Of a stretch of DNA of 64,000 nucleotides, positions 54,363-63,795 are shown piece after piece. The position numbers and the translations under genes were made by a program. The first letter of the stretch is position 1. Each line of letters begins with the position of its first letter. Location: assembly GCF_003233655.1 (NCBI RefSeq), contig NZ_CP029829.1, positions 2,242,978-2,306,977 of the forward strand, given 5' to 3'. This DNA comes from Azospirillum ramasamyi (GTDB lineage: Bacteria > Pseudomonadota > Alphaproteobacteria > Azospirillales > Azospirillaceae). The notes beneath the pieces are model-generated. The model saw only the letters and a list, made by a program, of their open reading frames with translations. It searched no databases and had not been told where the DNA came from.

Positions 54363-54752
54363 TCACCACGCGATCAGGCCGACGATCCAGGTCAGCACGG
54401 TCAGCACCGCCGTCGCGCCGAGGACCACCTTGTTGTTGCGGTCGGCATCGGTCAGTTCGAACGACTTGCCGGCGTCCCAGACCAGATGGCGGATGCCGTT
54501 GCACAGGTGGTAGTACAGCGCCGCCGTCCAGCCGAACATCAGGAGCAGGCCGAAGAAGGAGCCGATGAAACCCTGCGCGCGCGCGAACGCCTCCGGGCCG
54601 GTGGCGGCGGCGACCAGCCACCAGACCAGCAGAAGCGTGCCCACAGCCAGCCCGACGCCCGTGATGCGGTGCGTGATGGACATGACTGCGGTCAACGGGA
54701 GTTTGTAGACTTGAAGGTGCGGGGAGAGCGGCCGACCGCTGCCGTTTGCCAT
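54363..54752 (-). CDS. sdhC: Succinate dehydrogenase cytochrome b556 subunit
   Basis: The 129-residue protein has three membrane helices, the SdhC opening RPLSPHLQVYKLPLTAVMSITHR (positions 7-29) with the quinone-site Ser/Arg pair, and the haem-ligand region YYHLCNGIRHLVWD. It is the first gene of sdhCDAB. ATG 54752 is chosen over the in-frame 54791 because GAGGA lies upstream and the family start fits. The operon promoter should lie in 54753-55027, where I cannot assign hexamers with confidence. Confidence 0.95.
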   Translation of the reverse strand: MANGSGRPLSPHLQVYKLPLTAVMSITHRITGVGLAVGTLLLVWWLVAAATGPEAFARAQGFIGSFFGLLLMFGWTAALYYHLCNGIRHLVWDAGKSFELTDADRNNKVVLGATAVLTVLTWIVGLIAW

Positions 54753-55027
54753 TGCGTCGTCCTCTGTTCGCGGCCGGACGCGGCGCAACATGACGATTGC
54801 CGCGGCGGCTGGGTGGTGCGTGCCCTTTTGGGACGGCTGTCCGTCCTATTGGTTGGCGGAATGAATTACGCTCCCGCAGCAGCCGAGTCAACGGCGCGGG
54901 CAGGCCGAAAGTGCTGGTGTGACGATTTTGGCGCTGCGCGGGAAGTGGCTGAAAAGAAACGGCCTTCCGGTCCTGTGGTAATACCAGCGAATGAAGCCAG
55001 TCAGAGGCCGTCCCGGCTGGCTTCCCG

Positions 55028-55291
55028 CTACTTGTCGAAGCGGCGCACGTTCTCGACCATCATCGAGTACATCTGCGTAATCAGTTCCGCCGGGCGCAGA
55101 CGGCCGAACGGAATGTTGTCCTTGGCCCATTCGACCAGCCCCGGCGGCGGCTTCACCGGCGCCACCTCGTACCCCGCCTTCTTCAGCGCCGCCGTCACCG
55201 CGCGGGCCTGCTTGGCATAATCCTCGTTGAAGAAGGACTTGTCGGCGTCCTTGATCGCCTTGGCGATGATGTCCTCGATGGGGGCGGGCAT
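55028..55291 (-). CDS. Small conserved-looking hypothetical protein
   Basis: The 87-residue protein is helical and soluble: MPAPIEDIIAKAIKDADKSF, then YAKQARAVTAALKKAGYEVAP and a C-terminal ITQMYSMMVENVRRFDK. I recognise no family. The start is uncertain; 55291 gives the first sensible Met after a Pro/Gly-rich, poorly coding extension. It lies 275 bases upstream of sdhC on the same strand, too far for certain co-transcription. Confidence 0.6.
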   Translation of the reverse strand: MPAPIEDIIAKAIKDADKSFFNEDYAKQARAVTAALKKAGYEVAPVKPPPGLVEWAKDNIPFGRLRPAELITQMYSMMVENVRRFDK

Positions 55292-55374
55292 GCCGATGCT
55301 GGAGCCGGGTCTGGTTGGCGAAACGGCCGACACCCTGTCACAGCGCGGTGCCCTTCGCAATTCCCCGCTGCCCC

Positions 55375-55416
55375 CGTCCACTGCCCGCCGTCCACTGCCC
55401 CTCGTCCACTGCCCGC
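55375..55416. repeat. 14-bp tandem repeat, three units
   Basis: The word cgtccactgccc recurs at 55375, 55389 and 55403 with a 14-base period. It lies in the 336-base gap 55292-55627, which contains no supported gene and probably carries promoters for the flanking divergent genes (AT-richer at 55460-55540). Confidence 0.75.
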
Positions 55417-55627
55417 TGCCGGCAACGGCCGCCACCCCGGGATCGCCGGCGCGGAAGTAGCCGGCGACGATTATTGCAAGTAATCGCCTGAACCCGGCTG
55501 CCCCGAAAGCGAATGTGAATTTGTTGCTGTTCGGAAGGTCAGTAGACAGTCTTTCCCGGCAGGGTTCAGCTTTCCCCGCATGCGGTGGTTCTCGGCGAAT
55601 TGCCGGCAGCGGGGGTAAGGAACCGGA

Positions 55628-57364
55628 ATGATGCATTCGACGGAAGCGGCGCTCGATCCGGGACCGGACGCTTCAAGGCCGGGCGCGCTGGGCAAGTCCC
55701 CCAGCAAGTCGCGCGAGACGATCCTGTTTGCCGGTGCGGTTTCGCTGCTGGTGCTGGCGCTGTGGAGCATCCCGCGGATCAGCTTCGGCGACGGCGGCGT
55801 CCATGTCGCGATGGCCCATCTGCTGACGGTGCTGTCGATGGGAACCGCCGATCCGGTTCTGTCGCAGTATTTCATGCTCAACCTCCAGAGCGAGCCCAAC
55901 TGGTTCATCTATCCGATCCTGGCCGCCCTGTTGCAGGTCTTCGATCCATACACGGCGGAGAAGATCCTGCTGACCGGCTATGTGATCGGCCTTCCCTATG
56001 CCTTCCGTTACGCGGTGACGGCGGTCAATCCCCGCAACGCGCCCTTGTCCTGGTTCGCCCTGCCCTTCGTCTTTTCCTGGCCGCTGAATCTCGGCCTGTA
56101 CAATTTCATCTTCAGCCTTGTCTGGCTGTTCGTGGCGCTGGGCTATGCGCTGCGCCACTGGAGGGCGATGACGCCGGGCCGCACGCTGACGATGACCCTG
56201 CTGGGGCTGGCCACCTATTTCTCCCATCTCACCGCCGCCATCGTGCTGTGCCTCTGCCTTGGCGGGTTCGGGGCGTGGCTGCTGTGGTGCGAGCTTCGGC
56301 ATCCGGGCTCGTCGGGTCTGCGGGCATCGGGCGGGCGGGCACCGGGGGAGTCCACTGCCAACCGGCTTTGGGTGCCCTTTGCCGCCTTCGCGACGGCGCT
56401 GCTGCCCATCGTCGTGTTGACGCTGCTGTTCACCCTGCGCAACACCGGGCAGAATGTGGAGTTCGGACCGGACCTCTGGTACCGCACCAAGATGCTGGTC
56501 TACGGCAACGTCATCCTGTCGCACACGCGGTGGGAGGGGGCGTTCTCCACCCCGGTGGCGCTGCTGCCCTTCGTGGCGGCGGCGCTCCTCCTCTTTCGCT
56601 GGTGGCGGACGGCTGCGCGGAACGGCGCGCTCGGCAATCCCCTCGGCAATCCGCTGAACGGCATGCTCGCCGGGGCTCTGCTGGTCCTTCTGTTCAGCTA
56701 CGCCATTCCCAACAGCACCTCGGGCGGCGGGCTGGCGGTTCAGCGCATCCAGATCTTCCCCTACCTGCTGCTGATGCTGTGGCTGGCGGTGGTGACCGAC
56801 TGGACGGCGCTGCGCCGGGTGACGGCGACGGTCGCCGGAGTGGCGACGGTCGGGCTTCTGGCCATCAACATGACCTACAACCACCTGAACAGCCGCTACC
56901 TGGCGGAATTCGACAGCACGGTGCGGCAGCTGGAGCCGGGGCGGACCATGCTGCTGCTCGACTTCACCGGATGGAAGGCAAGCCCGGACGGCCTGCATGA
57001 CAGCTTCCGCCTGAACTTCGTCGGCCATCCGCAGTCACGCTTCGTGACCAACCGCCCGCTGGCCGACCTGAACATCTACCAGGCGTCGACGCCGAACTTC
57101 CCGGTCCGTTACCGGCCCGAAACCGATCCCTACATCCATCTGCGCGGCAACGGCCCCCACCCGGAAACCCCGCCGACCGACGAGTTCCTGATGGCCGGCA
57201 CGCGCAGCGCCATCCGGGTCGACTATGTCCTGGTCTGGGGCCTGACGCCGGCGCGCGCCGCGATGGACGGCGCCACGCTGACTCTGGACCAGCTGGACGC
57301 CGGCTATGAGCTTGCCAGCGTCTCGGACCATGGCTGGATGCGCATCTACCGGCGCAGAGAATGA
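55628..57364 (+). CDS. Polytopic membrane protein, possibly GT-C-type glycosyltransferase
   Basis: The 578-residue protein has about 10-11 hydrophobic helices (35-440) followed by a soluble C-terminal domain (about 450-578). The first extracytoplasmic loop carries acidic residues (ISFGDGGVHVAMAH), and the second carries LQSEPNWFIYPILAALLQ, an arrangement seen in GT-C membrane glycosyltransferases that use polyprenyl-phosphate sugars. The acceptor is unknown, and the family assignment is tentative. AAGGA lies eight bases upstream of the tandem ATGs. It converges with rlmN. No other glycan gene is adjacent. Confidence 0.8.
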   Translation: MMHSTEAALDPGPDASRPGALGKSPSKSRETILFAGAVSLLVLALWSIPRISFGDGGVHVAMAHLLTVLSMGTADPVLSQYFMLNLQSEPNWFIYPILAALLQVFDPYTAEKILLTGYVIGLPYAFRYAVTAVNPRNAPLSWFALPFVFSWPLNLGLYNFIFSLVWLFVALGYALRHWRAMTPGRTLTMTLLGLATYFSHLTAAIVLCLCLGGFGAWLLWCELRHPGSSGLRASGGRAPGESTANRLWVPFAAFATALLPIVVLTLLFTLRNTGQNVEFGPDLWYRTKMLVYGNVILSHTRWEGAFSTPVALLPFVAAALLLFRWWRTAARNGALGNPLGNPLNGMLAGALLVLLFSYAIPNSTSGGGLAVQRIQIFPYLLLMLWLAVVTDWTALRRVTATVAGVATVGLLAINMTYNHLNSRYLAEFDSTVRQLEPGRTMLLLDFTGWKASPDGLHDSFRLNFVGHPQSRFVTNRPLADLNIYQASTPNFPVRYRPETDPYIHLRGNGPHPETPPTDEFLMAGTRSAIRVDYVLVWGLTPARAAMDGATLTLDQLDAGYELASVSDHGWMRIYRRRE

Positions 57365-57401
57365 TCCCGCTCACCGGACGGCGACGGGAGCAACGCCGTT
57401 C

Positions 57402-58571
57402 TTACGACGCCAGCGCCGCGTCCTTCTCCGCGATGACGGCGGCGATTGCGGCGCGCTCGGCGGCGGTCATGCGCAGGCTGGCGCTCTTCAGCTGGCCGCA
57501 GGCGGCCATGATGTCCTCGCCGCGCGGGGTGCGCACCGGGCTGGCATAGCCGGCATTGTTGACGATGTCGCCGAAGACCTGGATCGCCCGCGCGGTCGAC
57601 CGCTCGTAGGGAGCGCCCGGCCATTCGTTGAAGGGAATCAGGTTGATCTTGGCCGGGATGCCTTCCAGCAGCTTGACCAGCGCCCGCGCATCGGCCGGCG
57701 TGTCGTTGATCCCCTTCAGCATCACATATTCGAAGGTGATGCGCCGGGCGTTGGACAGGCCGGGGTAGTTGCGGCAGGCTTCCATCAGGTCGCGCAACGG
57801 GTATTTGCGGTTGATGGGCATGATGATGTCGCGCAGCTCGTCGGTCACCGCATGCAGGCTGACCGCGAGGTTGACGTTCAGCTCCTCGCCGCAGCGCGCC
57901 ATCATCGGCACGACGCCGGAGGTCGACAGGGTGATGCGCCGCTTGGAGATCGAGATGCCGTCGCCGTCCATCACGATCTTCAGCGCCTTGGCGACGTTGT
58001 CGTAATTGAACAGCGGCTCGCCCATGCCCATCATGACGATGTTGGACAGCATGCGCCCGTCGGGCGGCGCCGGCCATTCGCCCAGCATGTCGCGCGCCAG
58101 CATAACCTGCGCCACGATCTCCGCCGAATCCAGGTTGCGCACCAGACGCTGCGTGCCCGTATGGCAGAAGCGGCAGGTCAGCGTGCAGCCGACCTGCGAG
58201 GAGACGCAGAGCGTGCCGCGATCCTCCTCGGGAATGTGGACGCTCTCCACCTCCTGGCCGTCGGGCATGCGCAGCAGCCACTTGCGGGTGCCGTCCGCCG
58301 ATTTCAGATCCTTCACCACCGTCGGCCGCGCCACGATGTAGACGTCGGCCAGCTTTTCCCGCACCGGCTTGGCCAGCGTGGTCATCTCGGCGAAATCGGT
58401 GGAGCCGCGGTGGTAGATCCAGTGCCAGATCTGGCGTGCCCGGAACTTTTCCAGGCCGATCGACAGCATCTCGGCTTCCAGCTCTTCGCGGGACAGGCCG
58501 ACAAGGTTCTTGCGTCCGTCGGCATCGGTCGCCGGCAGAACGAAGGCGGAGGCATGATTGGAGGCGCTCAT
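57402..58571 (-). CDS. rlmN: Dual-specificity 23S rRNA/tRNA adenine-C2 methyltransferase RlmN
   Basis: RlmN is a radical-SAM enzyme that methylates A2503 of 23S rRNA and A37 of some tRNAs. The 389-residue protein has the cluster motif C129-x3-C133-x2-C136 (CTLTCRFC). The catalytic cysteines of the family are represented by Cys122 and by a Cys near the C-terminus in IMAACGQL. Other family segments include [10 protein letters not shown] and [14 protein letters not shown] 58571 is preferred over 58592 by family length. The IalB gene lies 78 bases upstream on the same strand, the usual alphaproteobacterial pairing. Confidence 0.96.
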   Translation of the reverse strand: MSASNHASAFVLPATDADGRKNLVGLSREELEAEMLSIGLEKFRARQIWHWIYHRGSTDFAEMTTLAKPVREKLADVYIVARPTVVKDLKSADGTRKWLLRMPDGQEVESVHIPEEDRGTLCVSSQVGCTLTCRFCHTGTQRLVRNLDSAEIVAQVMLARDMLGEWPAPPDGRMLSNIVMMGMGEPLFNYDNVAKALKIVMDGDGISISKRRITLSTSGVVPMMARCGEELNVNLAVSLHAVTDELRDIIMPINRKYPLRDLMEACRNYPGLSNARRITFEYVMLKGINDTPADARALVKLLEGIPAKINLIPFNEWPGAPYERSTARAIQVFGDIVNNAGYASPVRTPRGEDIMAACGQLKSASLRMTAAERAAIAAVIAEKDAALAS

Positions 58572-58649
58572 GGCCCCATTACATAGGGCCATGAGCGTTC
58601 GGAGTCAAAAGACTCGAGGGGAAAAAGACCAAGTAAACCGCTGCGGCGA

Positions 58650-59201
58650 TCAGCGCTTCACGTCGCAGGCCTCATTGATCGCGTCATGGGCCTGGGTGAC
58701 GCCGGCCAGGCTGTAGGTGTCGGTGGTCCTGGTGCCGCGGCTGGACAGGCCCTTCACCACCATCTCCCTGCCGTTCCGCATCGCCGCGGCCAGCGCGCGG
58801 TCGCTTTCGGCATCGCGGGCCCAGGCGGTCTCGCCGTCGGTGAACAGCTTGAACTCCTTGCCGTCGATCGAGATCTCGGCTTCGCTGCCCTTCCTGAACG
58901 GATAGCCGACGATGATGCTGACGACGTCCAGCGTCCTTTCCGACGGGCGGTGGGTGACCAGCGCGTAGATGTCGCCGCGCTTTGCCTTCGGCTCCGTCTT
59001 CTTGGGCTGGCTGGAGATGTAGCAGACCTTCTGCCCCCTCTCCTCGAACGAGAAGGCGTTCCAGTCCCTGAAGGTGCCCAGATGGCGCGGATCGGCGGCG
59101 GCGGCCGGCGCGGCGGTCAGGCCGGCGGCAAGAAACGCGGAGAGGACAGAACCGGCAAAGACGGCCCCGGCAAATCGGCGGACGGCGTTGGGAAGCAACA
59201 T
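58650..59201 (-). CDS. Invasion-associated locus B (IalB) family protein
   Basis: The 183-residue exported protein has a signal peptide (hydrophobic 12-30, cleavage near APAAAAD) and the IalB-type core: WNAFSFEERGQKVCYISSQPKK, VTHRPSERTLDVVSIIVGYPF, and TDGETAWARDAESDRALAAAM-like segments. The name comes from Bartonella; in free-living alphaproteobacteria the role is unknown, probably envelope-related. Two cysteines, one near residue 60 and one close to the C-terminus, could pair. It lies just upstream of rlmN, probably in one operon. Confidence 0.9.
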   Translation of the reverse strand: MLLPNAVRRFAGAVFAGSVLSAFLAAGLTAAPAAAADPRHLGTFRDWNAFSFEERGQKVCYISSQPKKTEPKAKRGDIYALVTHRPSERTLDVVSIIVGYPFRKGSEAEISIDGKEFKLFTDGETAWARDAESDRALAAAMRNGREMVVKGLSSRGTRTTDTYSLAGVTQAHDAINEACDVKR

Positions 59202-59730
59202 CGGTCTTGCGTCTGCTCGTTGTTGGTCCGTGGGGTGCGGGCGGACACTACCCCAAACGGACAGACCATTCCAAGACCGGCAGGCCAAAACCGGCCTGTT
59301 TCTCACAACCGGCGCCGCACGCGCCGTGACATTTCAACGCGCTTGAAGACAATGATAAGTCACATACTTGCCGCCGTCGAAACCTGGGGTCCACGCCGTA
59401 TCCGCCCCCGGCCCGAGAGCGACGGGGACGGGCATGTCCGATTTACCGGGGGTGGATGACGATCCCTTTACGCGCAACCCGGTCCCTGCGATCCCAACCC
59501 GCGAAGGCCATGACCGACCCTGTGAGCCAGCGCCCCCGGAAGCCATGGCATCCGCGGCGGGCGGCACGGCTCGCGGCACGGCGCGGCGGGCGCGGCGGGC
59601 GCGGCGGGCGCGGATAGATCGTCGCAGGCCTGGATATCGCCGGCCGCCCCTTCGTCATCGGTTGAATGAATGGTCAGATAGGATTACTTTGGCGAACGCG
59701 CAGCACGCACGCGCAACCGCTGGGAATGCC
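59202..59730. other. Gap upstream of the HD-GYP gene, with a 9-bp tandem repeat
   Basis: About 530 bases without a confident gene. The HD-GYP reading frame stays open from 59368, but its extension is Arg/Pro/Ala-rich and lacks family character. The unit gcgcggcgg repeats three times at 59581-59607 with a partial fourth copy. The part 59640-59700 is AT-richer and may hold the HD-GYP promoter. Confidence 0.5.
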
Positions 59731-61371
59731 ATGCTCCACGACGACGCACGGCCGGAGATGGCCGATCCGGTCGCCAAACCGCCCTTCAAGGTTCTGGTCG
59801 TCGATCCCGACCCCTCGCTGCTGGCGGCATCCCGGTCGGCGCTGGACGGGCTGTCGATCGAAGGCGCCGGCGTCGCGCTGGTGGGGGCCTCCTCCGCCGC
59901 CGAGGCGCGCGACGCGCTGCAGCGGCATCCCGACACCGCCCTGATCCTGCTGGAGATCGCGCTGGAAAGCGACCGGGCCGGGCTGGATCTGGTGACCCAT
60001 CTGCGCCGCGAACTCGGCAACCAGCGCACCCGCATCCTGGTCTGTGCCGGCAACCCCGAACTGACGGCGGAGGATGAGGCGATCGCCGCCAACGACGTCG
60101 GCGACTGGCGCGTGAAGGCGGAGCTGACGCCGCGCGCCCTGCGCGCCGCCGTGGCCGGACAGCTGCGCACCTTCGCCAGCTTCCAGGCGCTGGCCGCCGG
60201 GCGCAAGGGGCTGGCCCGCATGCTGGTCGCCACCACCGGCCTGCTGGAGATGCGCACGCCCGACGTTCTGTTCCCCAACATCCTGCCGCGCGTGGTCGGG
60301 CTGCTCGGCATCGGCCACCATGCGCTGCTGTGCATCCAGGGCGACACGCTGCCGCGCGACCGCAAAATCCGCGTGCGTGCCTCCACCGGCCGTTTCGCGA
60401 ACTGGAAGGACGTGGAGGTGTCGGCGCTCGGCGAGCCGCGGGTGGAGACCGCGCTGGAACGGCTGTCACCCGGCAGCGAAACCATCATCGAGCCGGATTT
60501 CTGCGCGCTGCGCCTGCGCGCCAACGGCGGCATCACCGGCATGATCTATGTCGAGGGCCGCAACGACGGCACCGCCCGCGAATGGCAGCTGCTGGAGCTG
60601 TTCCGCAACAAATGCTCCATCGCCTTCGAGAACGCCCTGCTGATCGAAGAGCTGAACACCTCGCAGAAGGCCACGGTCCTGGCGATGGGGGCGCTCGCCG
60701 AATACAAGGACAACGCCGCCAGCGGCCATTTGCAGCGCATCGAGAAGCTGGTGGGGTCCATCGCCCGCGACCTGCACCAGCGCGGCAAGTTCGGTGACGA
60801 GCTGGACGCCGAATTCGTCGAGAAGGTCGGGCTGGCCGCCTTGCTGCACGACGTCGGCATGCTGAGCGTATCGGACGAGACGCTGGGCATGCCGGGGGAG
60901 CTGACCGGCATCGACATGCAGATGATCCAGCGCCACACCGAGATCGGCCACCGCATCCTGGCCGAAGCGGCGGTGCCCCTGCGCGGGCGGTCGCTGCTGT
61001 CGATCGCGGCGGAGATCGCGCGCTACCACCATGAACGCTATGACGGGTCGGGCTATCTGGAAGGGCTGAAGGGCAACGCCATCCCGATCGGCGCCCGCAT
61101 CATGGCGGTGGCCGACGTGTTCGACGCGCTGATCACCAGCCGGCAGTACCGCGGCGCCTGGGCAGTGGAGGACGCGATCTCCTGGATCGTCGAGCGGGCC
61201 GGGCGCGATTTCGATCCCGACGTGGTGGATGCCTTCGTCCATGTGATCCGCCGCCTCCAGACCGACGATCCCGGCTGGTTCCCCAGGGCCGGCGGCAGCC
61301 ACGGCATGCTGGGCGGCAGCATCGGCCGCAAGCTCCGCTCCCTCTTCGGCCGCCGGGCGGAGGCCGTGTGA
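59731..61371 (+). CDS. HD-GYP protein with atypical receiver and DUF3369 domains
   Basis: The 546-residue protein has a receiver-like domain (18-125), a DUF3369-type central domain (about 135-310) and an HD-GYP domain (about 312-515). HD-GYP domains hydrolyse c-di-GMP; here H373-D374 (LLHDVGML) and the HHE triad 433-435 are intact. The GYP signature reads GYL (441-443). In the receiver the acidic pocket D25/D27 and K129 are kept, but the phosphoacceptor position carries Glu75 (LILLEIALES), where relatives have Asp. The start at 59731 is chosen to begin just before the receiver; 59758 is also possible. Confidence 0.88.
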   Translation: MLHDDARPEMADPVAKPPFKVLVVDPDPSLLAASRSALDGLSIEGAGVALVGASSAAEARDALQRHPDTALILLEIALESDRAGLDLVTHLRRELGNQRTRILVCAGNPELTAEDEAIAANDVGDWRVKAELTPRALRAAVAGQLRTFASFQALAAGRKGLARMLVATTGLLEMRTPDVLFPNILPRVVGLLGIGHHALLCIQGDTLPRDRKIRVRASTGRFANWKDVEVSALGEPRVETALERLSPGSETIIEPDFCALRLRANGGITGMIYVEGRNDGTAREWQLLELFRNKCSIAFENALLIEELNTSQKATVLAMGALAEYKDNAASGHLQRIEKLVGSIARDLHQRGKFGDELDAEFVEKVGLAALLHDVGMLSVSDETLGMPGELTGIDMQMIQRHTEIGHRILAEAAVPLRGRSLLSIAAEIARYHHERYDGSGYLEGLKGNAIPIGARIMAVADVFDALITSRQYRGAWAVEDAISWIVERAGRDFDPDVVDAFVHVIRRLQTDDPGWFPRAGGSHGMLGGSIGRKLRSLFGRRAEAV

Positions 61372-61525
61372 TTCTCCGGTGATGCGATACCCCGGCGATG
61401 TGATCCCCCCGGTGGGGGGCGCCTCGCTTTTGGCGGGATTTTCACGCCCGCCGGCAGCCGCGCCACTCCTCGCCCGCCCCATACCCCGCTATCCTCGTGG
61501 CGCATCCCATACCGGAGACCGCGTC

Positions 61526-61774
61526 ATGCTGGACCTGCGCCCCAACTGCGAATGCTGCGACCGCGACCTGCCGCCAGCGGCGGAGAACGCCTATATCTGC
61601 TCCTTCGAATGCACCTTCTGCGCCGACTGCCGCGCCCGGCTGCCGGGGCAGCTCTGCCCGAATTGCGGGGGCGAGTTGGTGCGGCGGCCGATCCGCCCGG
61701 CATCGAAGCTGGCTGCCAACCCGCCCTCGGCCACCCGCATCGTGAAGCCGGACGGCTGCGCCCCGCTGTTCTGA
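61526..61774 (+). CDS. DUF1272 zinc-ribbon-like protein
   Basis: The 82-residue protein is rich in cysteine pairs: CECCDRDLPP, ICSFECTFCADCRARL and LCPNCGGELVRRP. These match DUF1272, a small family with a treble-clef or ribbon zinc-binding look. Function is unknown. GGAGA lies ten bases before ATG 61526. It may be transcribed with the GST gene 107 bases downstream. Confidence 0.92.
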   Translation: MLDLRPNCECCDRDLPPAAENAYICSFECTFCADCRARLPGQLCPNCGGELVRRPIRPASKLAANPPSATRIVKPDGCAPLF

Positions 61775-61881
61775 GTCGCCGGATTGCCCGCGCTGTCGCT
61801 GGCGTTCGCCGCGCAAATCGGCCAGACTGTGCCATCGCTCCCGGGGAACCGCCCCGTGCGGAGCGCAGGGATCGTCACCGC

Positions 61882-62532
61882 ATGCTTACGCTCTACAGCT
61901 TTCCCACGCCCAACGGACGCAAGGCCTCCATCCTGTTGGAGGAACTGGGGCTGACCTACGCCGTCCATCGCGTCGATCTGGCCGCCGGCGAGAACAAGCG
62001 GCCGGATTTCCTGGCGATCAGCCCGATCACCAAGATCCCCGCCCTGGTGGAGGAACTGCCGGGCGGCCGGGTGCGGCGCCTGTTCGGCTCCGGCGCCATC
62101 CTGCTGCATTTCGCCGAGCGCACCGGCCGCCTGCTGCCCGAGGACGAGGACGAGCGGGCCGAGGCGATGAGCTGGTTCATGCTGGGCGTCAGCGACCTCG
62201 GCCCGACCGCCATCGACATGCAGCGCTTCGCCGCCCGTGCCCCCGACCGCATCCCCCACGCCATCGACCTGTACAAGGGCGAGCTGATGCGCTGCTATGC
62301 GGCGCTGGAGGACCGGCTGGGCGTCGCGGAGCATCTGGGCGGCACCACCTACTCCATCGCCGACATCGCCTGCTTCCCCTTCATCGCCGCCGCGGCGGTG
62401 GCGGGCGGCGGACTGCTCGACCGCTTCCCGAACCTGAAGCGCTGGCACGACGCCATGGCCGGCCGGCCGGCGGTGCGGCGCGGCATGGCCGTTCCCGAGA
62501 CGGCGGTTCCCGAGAGCGCGGCGCCCGGTTGA
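61882..62532 (+). CDS. Glutathione S-transferase family protein
   Basis: The 216-residue protein has the thioredoxin-like N-terminal domain (LYSFPTPNGRKASILLEELG, then ITKIPALVEE with the cis-proline) and a helical C-terminal domain with YSIADIACFPFI. The position of the active-site residue after the first strand is held by Ser6/Thr8-Pro9, as in the Nu/YfcG-like classes that bind glutathione or its disulfide. AGGGA precedes the start. It lies 75 bases upstream of the M20 amidohydrolase gene. Confidence 0.92.
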   Translation: MLTLYSFPTPNGRKASILLEELGLTYAVHRVDLAAGENKRPDFLAISPITKIPALVEELPGGRVRRLFGSGAILLHFAERTGRLLPEDEDERAEAMSWFMLGVSDLGPTAIDMQRFAARAPDRIPHAIDLYKGELMRCYAALEDRLGVAEHLGGTTYSIADIACFPFIAAAAVAGGGLLDRFPNLKRWHDAMAGRPAVRRGMAVPETAVPESAAPG

Positions 62533-62607
62533 ATAGTCCGCTCCCGTAACGACGCTCGCATCACCTCCCCCGAACGGTATCCGGCCGTTCCAACCAGTGT
62601 TAGAGAC

Positions 62608-63789
62608 ATGCCGATCAACAACCGCATCGCCGCCTTCCAGGACGACATGACCGCGTGGCGGCGCGACATCCACGCCCACCCGGAACTCGGGTTCGAGGAG
62701 GAGCGCACCTCCGAGATCGTCGCCACGAAGCTGGCGGAGTTCGGCATCACGGTGCATCGCGGCTTGGGCGGGACCGGCGTGGTCGGCACGCTGAAGGGGC
62801 TGGGCACCGGCAGCGGCCGGGCCATCGGCCTGCGCGCCGACATGGATGCGCTGCCGATGCCGGAGGCGAACGACTTCGACCATGCCTCGCGCCATGCCGG
62901 CAAGATGCACGCCTGCGGCCATGACGGCCATACCGCCATGCTGCTGGGCGCCGCCCGCTATCTGGCGGAGACGCGCAACTTCGACGGCACCGTCCACTTC
63001 ATCTTCCAGCCGGCCGAGGAAGGGCTGGGCGGTGCGAAGCGGATGATCGACGACGGCCTGTTCCGGCAGTTCGACTGCGAGCAGGTCTATGGCCTGCACA
63101 ACTGGCCGGAGCTGCCGGCCGGCCAGATCGCCGTCCATCCCGGCCCGGTGATGGCCGCGGCCAACCAGTTCGAGATCCATGTGACCGGCCATGGCGCCCA
63201 CGCCGCCATGCCCCACCGCGGCATCGACCCGGTGCTGGTGTCGGCCCACATCATCACCGCGGCGCAGAGCCTGGTCAGCCGCGGCACCAACCCGGCCGAC
63301 AGCGCGGTGGTGTCGATCACGGTGGTGGAGGCGGGGACCGCGGCCAACGTCATCCCCGACGGCGCCCGGATGCTCGGCACCATGCGCACCTTCACGGAAG
63401 AGAACCACAGCCGCATCCAGGAGCAGTTCGCCCGCCTGGTCTCCAGCATCGCCGAGGGGCTGGGCGCCAAGGCGGAGCTGCGCTTCCGCCCCGGCTATCC
63501 CGCCACGGTGAACAGCGAGCCGGAAGCGCGCGTCGCCGCGGCGGCGGCGGCCAAGGTGGTGGGCGATGAGAACGTGGTCTGGGCGCCCGCCCCGACCATG
63601 GCGGCGGAAGACTTCGGCTATATGCTGAAGGAGCGGCCGGGCGCCTATATCTGGCTCGGCCATGGCGGCCATCGCGGTCCGTCCTGCCGCCTGCACAACC
63701 CGCATTACGATTTCAACGACGCGATCCTGACCACCGGCGCCAGCTATTGGGCGTCGCTGGTCGAGACGATCCTGCCACGGAGCGCCTGA
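62608..63789 (+). CDS. M20-family amidohydrolase (hippurate hydrolase type)
   Basis: The 393-residue metalloenzyme has the M20D motifs: RRDIHAHPELGFEE (18-31), ADMDALPM, the metal ligands in HACGHDGH (about 100-107), the catalytic PAEEG (about 135-139), and HNPHYDFND at the end with a ligand His. It would hydrolyse N-acyl amino acids such as hippurate or N-acetylated amino acids. Cytosolic; the exact substrate is unknown. Six bases separate it from the next gene, so they form one operon. Confidence 0.94.
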   Translation: MPINNRIAAFQDDMTAWRRDIHAHPELGFEEERTSEIVATKLAEFGITVHRGLGGTGVVGTLKGLGTGSGRAIGLRADMDALPMPEANDFDHASRHAGKMHACGHDGHTAMLLGAARYLAETRNFDGTVHFIFQPAEEGLGGAKRMIDDGLFRQFDCEQVYGLHNWPELPAGQIAVHPGPVMAAANQFEIHVTGHGAHAAMPHRGIDPVLVSAHIITAAQSLVSRGTNPADSAVVSITVVEAGTAANVIPDGARMLGTMRTFTEENHSRIQEQFARLVSSIAEGLGAKAELRFRPGYPATVNSEPEARVAAAAAAKVVGDENVVWAPAPTMAAEDFGYMLKERPGAYIWLGHGGHRGPSCRLHNPHYDFNDAILTTGASYWASLVETILPRSA

Positions 63790-63795
63790 CCGTCC

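Noticed and set aside
55375..55416. Short tandem repeats as a possible CRISPR array
   Set aside because: Fourteen-base period without unique spacers and no cas genes in the window.
59368..59730. N-terminal extension of the HD-GYP protein
   Set aside because: The frame is open but Arg/Pro-rich with tandem GC repeats, has no clear start signal and precedes a receiver domain that normally lies at the N-terminus.
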